From Hydromonas duriensis (lineage in GTDB: Bacteria > Pseudomonadota > Gammaproteobacteria > Burkholderiales > Burkholderiaceae), in assembly GCF_004363775.1 (NCBI RefSeq), contig NZ_SNZE01000004.1:1-64000 (forward strand): a stretch of DNA of 64,000 nucleotides, read 5' to 3'. Shown in pieces: positions 36,819 through 45,786 of the stretch (positions are counted from its first letter, which is position 1; each line of letters opens with the position of its first letter). The notes under the pieces are model-generated. The model saw only the letters and a program-made list of their open reading frames with translations, was not told where the DNA came from and searched no databases. Position numbers and translations under genes: made by a program.

Positions 36819-38726
36819 ATGATTAACATCACTTTACCTGACGGCTCCATTCGACAATTTGATGCGCCAGTGACGGTACACGGCGTGGCAGCGAGCATTG
36901 GCGCGGGCTTGGCAAAAGCAGCGCTGGCAGGGCGCGTTGATGGTGAGTTGGTCGACACCTCTTTCTTGATTGAGTCCGACGCGAGTTTAGCCATTGTCAC
37001 GGACAAAGACGCTGATGGCTTGGAAGTGATTCGTCATTCAACCGCGCACTTGCTCGCCTATGCCGTTAAACAACTGTTTCCCGATGCGCAGGTGACGATT
37101 GGTCCTGTGATTGACAACGGTTTTTATTATGACTTCGCTTATAAACGTCCATTTACGCCCGAGGATTTACTGGCGATTGAAGCCAAAATGACCGAATTGG
37201 CCAAAAAAGACGAGGTGGTGACGCGCGAAATATGGTCTCGTGATGATGCAGTGGCATTTTTTAAAGCGCAGGGCGAAGATTACAAAGCAGAGATCATCAG
37301 CAGTATTCCCGCTGAACAAAAGATTAGCTTGTATCGTGAAGGTGACTTTATCGACTTATGCCGCGGTCCACACGTGCCATCAACAGGAAAATTGAAAGTA
37401 TTTAAGTTGATGAAAGTCGCAGGCGCATACTGGCGCGGCGACTCGAAAAATGAAATGTTGCAGCGCGTGTACGGTACCGCTTGGGCCAAAAAAGAAGACC
37501 AAGCCGCATATTTGCACATGCTCGAAGAAGCCGAAAAACGCGACCATAGAAAACTCGGCAAAGCACTGGATTTATTCCACATGCAAGACGAAGCCCCTGG
37601 TTTGGTGTTTTGGCACGCCAAGGGCTGGAGCATCTGGCAAGAAGTCGAGCAATACATGCGTCGCGTCTATCGTGACAATGGCTATCAAGAGGTGAAAGGC
37701 CCGCAAATCATCGACCGCACTTTGTGGGAAAAAACGGGCCATTGGGATAATTACAAAGACAATATGTTCACCACCGAGTCGGAGAATCGCAGCTACGCGC
37801 TCAAGCCGATGAACTGCCCAGGACACATTCAAATTTACAACACAGGTTTACACAGCTACCGTGACCTGCCTTTGCGCTATGGTGAGTTTGGTCAATGCCA
37901 CCGTAACGAAACATCAGGCTCGTTGCACGGCATCATGCGTGTACGTGGCTTTACGCAGGATGATGGGCATATTTTTTGTACAGAAGAACAAATCGAAGCC
38001 GAAGTGGCTGCCTTTGATAAACTGGCGCGTAAAGTGTATAAAGACTTTGGTTTTGAAGAGCTGGCGGTCAAACTGGCCTTGCGCCCAGACAACCGCATCG
38101 GCTCAGATGAAACATGGGACAAAACCGAAAATGCGATGCGCGAAGCCATCCGCGCATCAGGTGCTCAATGGGAAGAACTACCAGGCGAAGGCGCGTTTTA
38201 TGGCCCGAAAATTGAATACCACTTAAAAGACTCGATTGGCCGCTCATGGCAATGTGGCACCATGCAGGTCGATGCGTTTATGCCCGAGCGTCTTGGGGCC
38301 ACCTATGTTGACGAAAATGACCAACGCCAAACGCCTGTGATGTTGCATCGTGCGATAGTTGGTTCGTTGGAGCGTTTTATCGGGATTTTGATTGAAAGCC
38401 ATGCGGGCGCATTGCCCACTTGGCTTGCACCTGTGCAAGTGGTCATTTGCAATATTTCTCAATATCAAGCCGAATATGTCGCACAAGTGGCACAAGAGTT
38501 GGAAAAACAAGGGCTTAGAGTGCAATTAGATTTGCGTAATGAGAAGATAACGTATAAAATTCGCGAGCACAGTTTGCAAAAAGTGCCTTATATCTTGGTC
38601 GTCGGTGACAAAGAGCGCGATAATCACGCTGTTGCCGTGCGTGCCCGTGGTAACCAAGACTTAGGCGTAATGGGTGTCGATGCGTTTGTTGCACACATCA
38701 AAGCTGAAGTTGAGGCACGACAATAA
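36819..38726 (+). CDS. thrS: Threonyl-tRNA synthetase
   Basis: A 635-residue class II synthetase. The TGS domain is at the start ([26 protein letters not shown]). The editing domain is next, with [34 protein letters not shown] and the zinc-binding [13 protein letters not shown]. The catalytic domain contains [10 protein letters not shown] (Cys, zinc ligand), [34 protein letters not shown] (motif 2), and [16 protein letters not shown] (motif 3). A C-terminal anticodon-binding domain closes the protein. Full length. It leads the translation cluster thrS-infC-rpmI-rplT-pheS-pheT. Confidence 0.98.
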   Translation: MINITLPDGSIRQFDAPVTVHGVAASIGAGLAKAALAGRVDGELVDTSFLIESDASLAIVTDKDADGLEVIRHSTAHLLAYAVKQLFPDAQVTIGPVIDNGFYYDFAYKRPFTPEDLLAIEAKMTELAKKDEVVTREIWSRDDAVAFFKAQGEDYKAEIISSIPAEQKISLYREGDFIDLCRGPHVPSTGKLKVFKLMKVAGAYWRGDSKNEMLQRVYGTAWAKKEDQAAYLHMLEEAEKRDHRKLGKALDLFHMQDEAPGLVFWHAKGWSIWQEVEQYMRRVYRDNGYQEVKGPQIIDRTLWEKTGHWDNYKDNMFTTESENRSYALKPMNCPGHIQIYNTGLHSYRDLPLRYGEFGQCHRNETSGSLHGIMRVRGFTQDDGHIFCTEEQIEAEVAAFDKLARKVYKDFGFEELAVKLALRPDNRIGSDETWDKTENAMREAIRASGAQWEELPGEGAFYGPKIEYHLKDSIGRSWQCGTMQVDAFMPERLGATYVDENDQRQTPVMLHRAIVGSLERFIGILIESHAGALPTWLAPVQVVICNISQYQAEYVAQVAQELEKQGLRVQLDLRNEKITYKIREHSLQKVPYILVVGDKERDNHAVAVRARGNQDLGVMGVDAFVAHIKAEVEARQ

Positions 38727-38730
38727 TACA

Positions 38731-38784
38731 AAAAATCAAACTTGGCTCATGATTCATATTGAGCCAGTTTGGTTTTGATTTTTT
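38731..38784 (+). terminator. Long imperfect hairpin between thrS and infC
   Basis: Bases about 38731-38749 (AAAAATCAAAC then TTGGCTCA) pair with TGAGCCAGTTTGGTTTTGATT (38760-38780) apart from a few mismatches. A T-run (38779-38784) follows. It looks like a terminator or partial attenuator that would let thrS and infC be expressed unequally. Confidence 0.6.
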
Positions 38785-38864
38785 AGGTAAATCATCGCGG
38801 ACAATTGCAATGATTTTTAATTAAAACCCCATACGGTTTTTCCTCATTTTAAACGGAGTTTACT

Positions 38865-39395
38865 ATCGCTACGCAAGCAAACAAAATGCAGCATCGCATC
38901 AACGGCGAAATCACTGCGCGCGAAATTCGATTGATTGGCATTGATGGCGAAGCCATTGGCATCACACCAACCCGCGAAGCCATGCGCATGGCCGAAGAAA
39001 TTGATACTGATTTAGTTGAAATCTCGCCGAACGCTGAACCGCCCGTATGTCGCTTGATGGATTACGGCAAGTTCAAGTTCCAAGAACAGAAAAAAGCCGC
39101 TGAAGCCCGCGCCAAGCAAAAAATCATCCAGATTAAGGAAATCAAATTCCGTCCTGGAACAGACGAAAACGACTATCAAGTTAAATTACGCAATGTCAAA
39201 CGCTTCCTTGAAGATGGCGATAAAGTCAAAATCACATTGCGTTTTCGCGGTCGTGAAATGGCGCACCAAGAAATTGGTATGCAGCTTTTGATTCGTGTTC
39301 GAGATGAGTTGGCTGAGATGTCGCAAGTCGAATCCATGCCAAAGTTGGAAGGTCGCCAAATGATTATGATGTTGGCGCCACCGAAGAAAAAATAA
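38865..39395 (+). CDS. infC: Translation initiation factor IF-3 (ATC start)
   Basis: A 176-residue factor that binds the 30S subunit and proofreads the initiator tRNA and start codon. The family's start region ([21 protein letters not shown]) begins a few residues downstream of the ATC at 38865, which has GGAG at 38855-38858 and a good 6-nt spacing. The first ATG (38886) is too far from this ribosome-binding motif. A rare ATC/ATT start is the known feature of infC that allows IF3 to repress itself. The body includes [27 protein letters not shown], the linker [11 protein letters not shown] and the C-terminal domain. Confidence 0.93.
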   Translation: MATQANKMQHRINGEITAREIRLIGIDGEAIGITPTREAMRMAEEIDTDLVEISPNAEPPVCRLMDYGKFKFQEQKKAAEARAKQKIIQIKEIKFRPGTDENDYQVKLRNVKRFLEDGDKVKITLRFRGREMAHQEIGMQLLIRVRDELAEMSQVESMPKLEGRQMIMMLAPPKKK

Positions 39396-39398
39396 TCG

Positions 39399-39429
39399 GT
39401 CAAAAAATAGTTTTAAATCATTTTTTGAC
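39399..39429. other. AT-rich hairpin between infC and rpmI
   Basis: GTCAAAAAAT (39399-39408) pairs with ATTTTTTGAC (39420-39429). Weak as a terminator, but it lies in a 189-bp leader before rpmI that could also hold the L20 autoregulatory site known for rpmI-rplT. I could not identify an L20-binding structure with certainty. Confidence 0.45.
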
Positions 39430-39584
39430 TTAAAAATTATTTGAGTTTGTGTGAACAAACCCAAATAAGGCTGAATGAGGTGCGTCAGGGCAACCACGCA
39501 CCCACATTCAATTAAAAGTGAATAGGGTTCCCAAGTGTCTCTAAGTTCGAGTCCACCTGTATTCATGTTAAAAACGGAGTTGTT

Positions 39585-39782
39585 ATGCCTAAAATGAAGA
39601 CCAAAAGCAGCGCCAAAAAGCGCTTCGTGGTGCGTCCAGGCGGGACTGTTAAACGCGGTCAAGCCTTCAAACGTCATATCCTGACCAAGAAGACCACCAA
39701 AAACAAACGCCACTTGCGTGGTGCTGTAAACGTTTCAGCTGCAGATTCAGCCGCAGTGAAATCTTTGATGCCTTACGCTTAA
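39585..39782 (+). CDS. rpmI: 50S ribosomal protein L35
   Basis: A 65-residue basic protein with the L35 pattern [32 protein letters not shown] and [16 protein letters not shown]. It assembles into the large subunit. GGAG precedes the ATG at 7 nt. rplT follows after 25 bp. Confidence 0.97.
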   Translation: MPKMKTKSSAKKRFVVRPGGTVKRGQAFKRHILTKKTTKNKRHLRGAVNVSAADSAAVKSLMPYA

Positions 39783-39807
39783 CCCAACCTAAACCAAGGA
39801 GTAATAT

Positions 39808-40164
39808 ATGCCTAGAGTAAAACGTGGGGTCACAGCAAGAGCCCGTCATAAGAAAGTTTTAGCCCTCGCCAAGGGTTATCGTGGTCGTCGTAAAAACGTC
39901 TATCGCGTCGCCAAACAAGCGGTGATGCGTGCAGGCCAATACGCTTACCGCGATCGCCGCAACAAAAAGCGCGTATTCCGTGCTTTGTGGATTGCGCGTA
40001 TCAATGCAGCCGCTCGTCAAAACGAGATGACTTACAGCAAATTCATGAACGGCTTGAAAAAAGCATCGATTGAAATTGACCGTAAAGTCCTCGCTGACTT
40101 GGCCGTATTTGATAAACCTGCATTTGCAGCGATTGTTGCAAAAGCAAAAGCAGCGTTGGCGTAA
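39808..40164 (+). CDS. rplT: 50S ribosomal protein L20
   Basis: A 118-residue protein beginning [32 protein letters not shown], with [30 protein letters not shown] further on. L20 is an early assembly protein and, in E. coli, represses translation of rpmI and rplT. AAGGAG precedes the ATG by 8 nt. Confidence 0.98.
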   Translation: MPRVKRGVTARARHKKVLALAKGYRGRRKNVYRVAKQAVMRAGQYAYRDRRNKKRVFRALWIARINAAARQNEMTYSKFMNGLKKASIEIDRKVLADLAVFDKPAFAAIVAKAKAALA

Positions 40165-40183
40165 GCCGTTTCAAAAGCCAAAA

Positions 40184-40220
40184 AAATCGAGGCAAACCAT
40201 TCGGTTTGCCTCGTTTTTTC
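40184..40220 (+). terminator. Terminator after rplT
   Basis: CGAGGCAAACC (40188-40198) pairs with GGTTTGCCTCG (40203-40213) and is followed by TTTTTTC. A strong terminator that separates rplT from pheS. Confidence 0.88.
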
Positions 40221-40375
40221 TTGAAAATAATGTGTGACATGCTGATTTAAGCGGTTTTAAGTGTTTTTTATAAAAGTCTTGCCGAAAAGACTGTTTAAAT
40301 CAATGTGTCGATTGTTTTGTTTAAACTTAAATAGCTGTCAAAAAAGTTTAATGCACCTTTAACTAAAGAGAATGT

Positions 40376-41392
40376 ATGAGTGATTTAAATCATATCGTCG
40401 ATGAAGCGCGTATTGCGTTTGCCAGTGCCAGCCGCCCCGCCGACTTAGAAAATGAAAAAGCCAAATTTTTAGGTAAAGACGGTGTCCTCACCAAAGAACT
40501 TAAAGCGTTGGGCGCATTACCCGTTGATGAAAAAAAACGACGAGGCGCAGAAGTCAATGCAATTCGCCAACAAGTGGAAGCATTGTTAAACGAGGCACGC
40601 AACGCGCTCGCTGAAGCCGCCTTGAATGCCAAACTCGCCACCGAGCAATTGGACGTGACCTTGCCTGGGCGTGGTTTAGCGGTTGGCGGCGTGCATCCTG
40701 TGACCCGCGTCACCCGTCGCGTGACCGCGATTTTTCGCTCAATGGGTTTTGAAGTGGCCGATGGCCCTGAAATTGAGAACGACTGGTACAACTTCACTTC
40801 GCTCAACAGCCCCGAAAATCACCCCGCGCGCTCGATGCAAGACACGTTTTACGTCGAAGACAAAGACGAGCGCGGTCATCCGCTGGTGTTGCGCACGCAC
40901 ACCAGCCCAATGCAAGTGCGCTACGCGCGCCAACACACCCCACCGATTAAAGTCATCGCCCCAGGTCGCACCTACCGCGTCGATTCGGACGCGACCCATT
41001 CGCCAATGTTTCATCAGGTTGAAGGCTTGTGGATTGATGAAAACATCAGTTTTGCCGATTTAAAAGGCGTGTACACCACATTCTTGCAACGCTTCTTTGA
41101 AGATGATGACTTGCAATTGCGCTTCCGCCCGTCGTACTTCCCATTCACTGAACCTTCGGTCGAAATCGACATGGCCTTCACCAAAGGCCCGAACGCAGGC
41201 CGCTGGTTGGAAATTTCAGGCGCGGGCCAAGTCCACCCGACCGTTGTGCGCAATTTTGGCCTAGACCCTGAAAAATACATGGGTTTTGCCTTCGGTTCGG
41301 GCTTGGAGCGCTTGGCGATGTTGCGCTATGGCGTGAATGATTTGCGCTTGTTTTATGAGAATGATGTGCGGTTTTTAAGCCAATTTCACTGA
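40376..41392 (+). CDS. pheS: Phenylalanyl-tRNA synthetase alpha subunit
   Basis: A 338-residue class II synthetase subunit. The N-terminal coiled coil runs to about residue 90; catalytic motifs follow: [50 protein letters not shown] (motif 2), [14 protein letters not shown], and [17 protein letters not shown] (motif 3). It partners PheT as an alpha2-beta2 tetramer. AAAGAGAATGT precedes the ATG. In most bacteria pheS and pheT abut; here 221 bp with two hairpins separate them. Confidence 0.97.
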   Translation: MSDLNHIVDEARIAFASASRPADLENEKAKFLGKDGVLTKELKALGALPVDEKKRRGAEVNAIRQQVEALLNEARNALAEAALNAKLATEQLDVTLPGRGLAVGGVHPVTRVTRRVTAIFRSMGFEVADGPEIENDWYNFTSLNSPENHPARSMQDTFYVEDKDERGHPLVLRTHTSPMQVRYARQHTPPIKVIAPGRTYRVDSDATHSPMFHQVEGLWIDENISFADLKGVYTTFLQRFFEDDDLQLRFRPSYFPFTEPSVEIDMAFTKGPNAGRWLEISGAGQVHPTVVRNFGLDPEKYMGFAFGSGLERLAMLRYGVNDLRLFYENDVRFLSQFH

Positions 41393-41524
41393 TTGAGGCG
41401 GAACGATGCAATTGCAGATTCATGGACCGTATGATGATGCATCCAATTCAATTTTTGCATCAGTGCCATCAATCAAGCTTGATTTGAAAATTGAGCTGCT
41501 TCTAATCAATTGGTTTTGTTTAAA

Positions 41525-41595
41525 TTTTTGTCAGGGTCGCCCTGACAAAAATTCTAAAATAAAACACGGAAAAAGTAGGTTTGTACTTTTTCCGT
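41525..41595 (+). terminator. Two consecutive hairpins between pheS and pheT
   Basis: Hairpin 1: TTTTTGTCAGGG (41525-41536) with CCCTGACAAAAA (41540-41551), 3-nt loop. Hairpin 2: ACGGAAAAAGTA (41566-41577) with TACTTTTTCCGT (41584-41595), 6-nt loop. Hairpin 1 has a poor T-run, and hairpin 2 covers the region just upstream of the pheT ribosome-binding site (AAAGG at 41604-41608). They could partly terminate transcription or act as RNA-processing or protective structures between the two subunit genes. Confidence 0.6.
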
Positions 41596-41613
41596 ATTTC
41601 CTAAAGGTAAAAA

Positions 41614-44031
41614 ATGCGTTTTTCAGAAAGCTGGTTGCGTGAGTGGGTCAACCCGAGTTTGACCACAGCCGAATTAGACAATGTGTTGACCATGGGTGGT
41701 TTGGAAGTTGAAGAAGCCACGCCCGCCGCGCCTGCGTTTACGGGCGTAGTGGTCGGTGAAATCGTGTCCATCGAAAAGCACCCCGATGCGGATAAGCTCA
41801 ATGTCTGCCAAGTCAATGTTGGCGGTGAGGCGTTGTTGCAAATCGTCTGCGGTGCGCCCAATGCGCGTGCGGGCATTCGTGTGCCGTGTGCGACGGTGGG
41901 TGCGGTGTTGCCAGGTGATTTTAAAATTAAGGATGCCAAGTTGCGCGGTGTGGCTTCGCATGGCATGTTGTGTTCGGCGAAAGAGTTGGGCGTTAATCCT
42001 GATGCGTCGGGTTTGTATGAGCTGCCACTGGATGCACCTGTGGGGCAAGACATTCGCCAGTATTTGAATTTAAACGACACTGTTTTTGAAATTAAACTCA
42101 CGCCAAACCGAGCGGACTGTTTGTCGTTGCGTGGTGTAGCGCGTGATGTGGCGGCTTTGACGGGGGCGACTTTAACTCCTTTTCAGGCTGAGCCTGTGGC
42201 GGCCACCATTGATGATGTGTTGCCGATTCGGATTGATGCGCCTGCGGCTTGCGGTCGCTTCACGGGGCGCGTGCTCAAAGGTGTGAATGCGGCTGCGCCA
42301 ACGCCTTTGTGGATGGTGCAACGCTTGGAGCGCGCGGGTGTGCGTTCGATTTCGGCTTTGGTCGATATCACCAATTATGTCATGTTGCACCTCGGTCAAC
42401 CGATGCATGTGTATGATTTGAATGCAATTAAAGGTACGATTCACGCGCGTATGGCGGTGGCGGGTGAAACCATTGAACTGTTGAATGAGCAAACACACAC
42501 GTTGCAAGAGGATGTGCTGGTTATCGCCGATGATTCGGGTGCGATTGGCATGGCGGGTGTGATGGGTGGCAATTCAACTAAAGCCGAGTTGAGTACGGCG
42601 GATATTTTCTTGGAGGCGGCGTATTTCGCACCTGACGTGATTCAGGGTAAGTCACGTCGGTTCCGTTTCTCATCGGATGCGTCACATCGTTTTGAACGCG
42701 GTGTGGACTTTAAGGGGCAGGTTGAGGCTTTGGAATTTGCCACACGCTTGGTGCTTGATATGTGTGGCGGTCAGGCGGGGCCTGTGTTGGAACAAGTGGG
42801 CGAGTTGCCGCAGCGCGAAAAATTGTCTATGCGCGTGGCGCGTGCGCAAAAGGTGATTGGTGTGGCGATTCCTGCGGACGATATGGTGGCGTCATTGAAT
42901 CGCTTGCAGCTTCAAGTCACGCGTGCGCAAGATGCGATTGAAGGCGAAATTTTAAGCGTAACTGCGCCGAGCTATCGTTTTGATATGGCGATTGAAGAGG
43001 ATTTGATTGAAGAAGTCGTGCGTTTATTTGGGTACGACAACATTCCTGTTAAGCCGCCCGTTGCGTTACAGACCATGTTGCATGTGACTGAAAATGAGCG
43101 TGCGTTGGATGCGGTTCGAGATGCTTTGGTCGGCATGGATTATCAGGAAGTGATTAATTTTAGTTTCGTTGATGATGCGGTTGAGCGAGATTTTGCGGGC
43201 AGTGAGGGTAACCCTATTCGCTTACTGAATCCGATTGCCAGCTCGTTGGCGGTGATGCGTACGCAATTGTTGGGCTCTTTGGTGGGTAATTTAAAAACCA
43301 ATTTGGCACGCAGCGCGAGTCGCATTCGTGTTTTTGAGATTGCCAAGGTGTTTCATCGCGATGCAACGGTGCTTGCGTCAGAAAATACCGTGCCAAATAT
43401 TGCCCAGCCATTGAAGCTGGCAGGTTTAGCGTACGGTTCACGCGTGCCTGAGCAATGGGCTGCGGCGGAAGACGATGTCGATTTTTATGATGTAAAAGGC
43501 GATATTGAACGCTTGTTTGCACCGCGACGGGTTCAATTTGAAGCCTTCACCCATGTTGCGGCTCATCCTGGGCGTTGTGCTAAATTGAGTGTGAACGGTC
43601 AAATGGTGGGCTGGCTTGGTCAAATGCACCCGCGCTTGCAACAAGCGCATGATTTGCCTAAAGCACCAATGATGTTTGAAATTGATATGTCCGCTGTGTT
43701 GGCAAGAGATGTGCCTGTGGCCGCTGAGGTCTCTAAATTGCCTATGGTGACTCGAGATTTGGCTCTAATCGTTGCTCGTGATGTAACGGCAGGTGCAATT
43801 ATTGAGGCGGTTGAAAAATTTATTGCTATAGAACCAACGGCTTACGTGATTCGTGATGTACAATTGTTCGACGTTTATCAAGGCGAGCATATGGCCGCCC
43901 ATGAAAAAAGCATGGCGTATCGCGTCAGCTTGCAAGACATGCAGACCACATTACAAGATGCACAGGTTGATGCGTTGATGCAAGCGTTGTTAGCGCACTT
44001 GCAAGTGCAAGTCAATGCCCGTTTAAGATAA
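41614..44031 (+). CDS. pheT: Phenylalanyl-tRNA synthetase beta subunit
   Basis: An 805-residue subunit. It begins MRFSESWLREWVNPSLTTAELDNVLTMGGLEVEEA, then the EMAP-like tRNA-binding domain (HPDADKLNVCQVNVGGE), the B3/B4 editing domain (TPNRADCLSLRGVARDVAALTG, VDITNYVMLHLGQPMHVYDLN), B5 and the inactive class II core, and a C-terminal ferredoxin-fold anticodon-binding domain (SKLPMVTRDLALIVARDV). Full length. AAAGG precedes the ATG. Confidence 0.97.
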   Translation: MRFSESWLREWVNPSLTTAELDNVLTMGGLEVEEATPAAPAFTGVVVGEIVSIEKHPDADKLNVCQVNVGGEALLQIVCGAPNARAGIRVPCATVGAVLPGDFKIKDAKLRGVASHGMLCSAKELGVNPDASGLYELPLDAPVGQDIRQYLNLNDTVFEIKLTPNRADCLSLRGVARDVAALTGATLTPFQAEPVAATIDDVLPIRIDAPAACGRFTGRVLKGVNAAAPTPLWMVQRLERAGVRSISALVDITNYVMLHLGQPMHVYDLNAIKGTIHARMAVAGETIELLNEQTHTLQEDVLVIADDSGAIGMAGVMGGNSTKAELSTADIFLEAAYFAPDVIQGKSRRFRFSSDASHRFERGVDFKGQVEALEFATRLVLDMCGGQAGPVLEQVGELPQREKLSMRVARAQKVIGVAIPADDMVASLNRLQLQVTRAQDAIEGEILSVTAPSYRFDMAIEEDLIEEVVRLFGYDNIPVKPPVALQTMLHVTENERALDAVRDALVGMDYQEVINFSFVDDAVERDFAGSEGNPIRLLNPIASSLAVMRTQLLGSLVGNLKTNLARSASRIRVFEIAKVFHRDATVLASENTVPNIAQPLKLAGLAYGSRVPEQWAAAEDDVDFYDVKGDIERLFAPRRVQFEAFTHVAAHPGRCAKLSVNGQMVGWLGQMHPRLQQAHDLPKAPMMFEIDMSAVLARDVPVAAEVSKLPMVTRDLALIVARDVTAGAIIEAVEKFIAIEPTAYVIRDVQLFDVYQGEHMAAHEKSMAYRVSLQDMQTTLQDAQVDALMQALLAHLQVQVNARLR

Positions 44032-44060
44032 GTTAAGACAGCCGTTAGTAAGGATTACAT

Positions 44061-44453
44061 ATGAACGTGAACATTGAAGAAGACATCATCAAAGCAACTT
44101 TGAATGACGTGATGGCTGAAAGCGGTGGCGCATTTACACTCACTAAGGCTGAGTTGGCTGAATTGTTGTTTGCACAAGTTGGGCTCAATAAGCGTGAAGC
44201 CAAAGAAATGGTGGAGGCTTTTTTTGAAGAAATTCGTAATGCTTTAGAACGAGGCGAGCTGGTTAAGTTGTCAGGGTTTGGCAATTTTTCTGTGCGCGAT
44301 AAAGCCTCACGCCCAGGACGCAACCCGAAAACAGGCGAGATGGTGCCGATTGCGGCGCGTCGCGTGGTGACTTTTCATGCCAGTCAAAAATTTAAAAATG
44401 CAGTGGAAGGCGTCACAAATGCCGAGCCGTCTGCAACAAGTTTAAGTGCGTAA
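44061..44453 (+). CDS. ihfA: Integration host factor alpha subunit
   Basis: A 130-residue DNA-bending protein of the HU/IHF family. The sequence includes [88 protein letters not shown], with the DNA-intercalating proline in GRNPKTGE. It has a longer N-terminus and C-terminal tail ([10 protein letters not shown]) than E. coli IhfA (99 aa). Location after pheT is conserved across proteobacteria. It partners IhfB (not in this window). Confidence 0.93.
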   Translation: MNVNIEEDIIKATLNDVMAESGGAFTLTKAELAELLFAQVGLNKREAKEMVEAFFEEIRNALERGELVKLSGFGNFSVRDKASRPGRNPKTGEMVPIAARRVVTFHASQKFKNAVEGVTNAEPSATSLSA

Positions 44454-44466
44454 GGTGGAATAGCAA

Positions 44467-45009
44467 ATGAGCCAACCGCAAGGCTACGTCTTAACTCAAG
44501 ACTTACCCGCCATCCCCGCGAAGCGTTACTTCACGATTGGTGAGGTGAGCCAATTGTGTGGCGTGCGCTCTTATGTTTTGCGTTATTGGGAGCAAGAGTT
44601 TGCTCAATTGAGCCCAATGAAACGCCGTGGCAATCGACGCTATTATCAGCATCATGAAGTGGTTTTGGTGCGTAAAATTCGACAGCTGTTGTATGAGCAA
44701 GGCTATACCATTCAAGGGGCGCGACAACAATTGGGCGTGAAGGTAACGCCCAGCTTGGCCGAATCTCAAGCTTTTGAATTAAGTAGCGATGTGGACAATC
44801 GACTGGACGAGTCTACGTTTGAGTATGACATCGACTCTGATGCGATGGATGATGTGGCTATTGAAGCTGAGTCCGCTGACACGGAATCCGTTGTTGAAAA
44901 AGCAGGCGAGCACCCCGTACAATCAAATGCTCATCAAATGATTATTGATGATGTTGTGAGGGAACTGCGTGCAATTCGAGCTCTTTTGACTTTGCCTAAA
45001 GACCGTTGA
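44467..45009 (+). CDS. MerR-family transcriptional regulator
   Basis: A 180-residue regulator. The N-terminal MerR helix-turn-helix is clear: YFTIGEVSQLCGVRSYVLRYWEQEFAQLSPMKRRGNRRYYQHHEVVLVRKIRQLLYEQGYTIQGARQQL. The remainder is acidic, with a low-complexity stretch (DVDNRLDESTFEYDIDSDAMDDVAIEAES) and a C-terminal helix. No effector-binding cysteines are seen. The gene commonly follows ihfA in Burkholderiales; its regulon is unknown to me. 13 bp separate it from ihfA, so it is probably co-transcribed. Confidence 0.88.
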   Translation: MSQPQGYVLTQDLPAIPAKRYFTIGEVSQLCGVRSYVLRYWEQEFAQLSPMKRRGNRRYYQHHEVVLVRKIRQLLYEQGYTIQGARQQLGVKVTPSLAESQAFELSSDVDNRLDESTFEYDIDSDAMDDVAIEAESADTESVVEKAGEHPVQSNAHQMIIDDVVRELRAIRALLTLPKDR

Positions 45010-45017
45010 GTCATTGG

Positions 45018-45050
45018 TAATGAGCGCGCAAATTTGCGTGCTTTTTTTAT
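45018..45050 (+). terminator. Terminator after the MerR gene
   Basis: AGCGCGCAAA (45023-45032) pairs with TTTGCGTGCT (45033-45042), with one G-T pair, followed by a run of T up to 45048. It closes the thrS-to-merR cluster. Confidence 0.75.
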
Positions 45051-45109
45051 GATCAGTCACGTATGAATTTCGGATTCAAAGTGCAACTCTTTTTTATTAT
45101 TAGGAACTT

Positions 45110-45784
45110 ATGACTTTAGAGAAACTGTCTCAAGCCCGCTTAGTGATTTTTGATTGGGATGGTACTTTATTCGATTCAACGGGTGTCATTGCTTATAGTC
45201 TGCAACGTTCCTGTGAAGCATTGGGTTTTGCAACGCCGACCTTAAAGCAGGCAAAGCATGTCATTGGTTTGGATTTTAAGGAAGTCATTGCCTACTTGGT
45301 GGGTGACCTGGACGCTCAACAAACAGCAGAATTTATGCGTGTATATCGCAGTCATTATTTGACCAGCGAGTCGATTGTGACGTTGTATGATGGCGTGATT
45401 GAGGTTTTAAAAGACCTGCGCGGGCACAATCGTTTGGCGGCGATTGCGACAGGAAAGTCACGTGTGGGTTTAGATCGGGTCCTTGAGCAAGGGCATTTGC
45501 GCACGTATTTTCAAGCCACTCGAACTGCTGACCAAACGAGTCCCAAGCCCCATCCGCTGATGCTACAAGAACTTTTGGATGAGCTGGATATACACCCACA
45601 CGAGGCGGTGATGGTTGGCGATACGACCTATGACGTTGAGATGGCACATGCCGCAGGGGTGTCATCCATTGCGGTGTGTTACGGGGCACATGACGAACGG
45701 CAGTTACAAGCGGCACAGCCTTCAGCAATAGCTCACTCTGTGTCCGACTTGGCGGTTCTGTTGGGTGTAATGATAAAGGCGTAA
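45110..45784 (+). CDS. HAD-superfamily hydrolase, phosphoglycolate-phosphatase-like
   Basis: A 224-residue HAD-IA hydrolase. Motif I is VIFDWDGTLFDST (nucleophile and acid/base Asp), motif II is AAIATGKSRVG, motif III Lys is in SPKPHPLM, and motif IV is VMVGDTTYDVEMAHAAG. The cap domain comes after motif I. The substrate could be phosphoglycolate or another small phosphate ester. It sits at the head of a two-component pair, three bases before the kinase start, so the three genes may share one transcript. It carries its own start (ATG with a GGAAC motif). Confidence 0.82.
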   Translation: MTLEKLSQARLVIFDWDGTLFDSTGVIAYSLQRSCEALGFATPTLKQAKHVIGLDFKEVIAYLVGDLDAQQTAEFMRVYRSHYLTSESIVTLYDGVIEVLKDLRGHNRLAAIATGKSRVGLDRVLEQGHLRTYFQATRTADQTSPKPHPLMLQELLDELDIHPHEAVMVGDTTYDVEMAHAAGVSSIAVCYGAHDERQLQAAQPSAIAHSVSDLAVLLGVMIKA

Positions 45785-45786
45785 AG

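Noticed and set aside
36606-36819. T-box riboswitch in front of thrS
   Set aside because: T-boxes are rare in betaproteobacteria and I see no T-box core (AGGGUGGNACCGCG) or specifier loop; the leader-peptide explanation fits better.
41406-41642. 78-codon frame between pheS and pheT
   Set aside because: It reads through both hairpins and overlaps the pheT start in another frame; the sequence is low-complexity at the end and has no homologue that I recognise.
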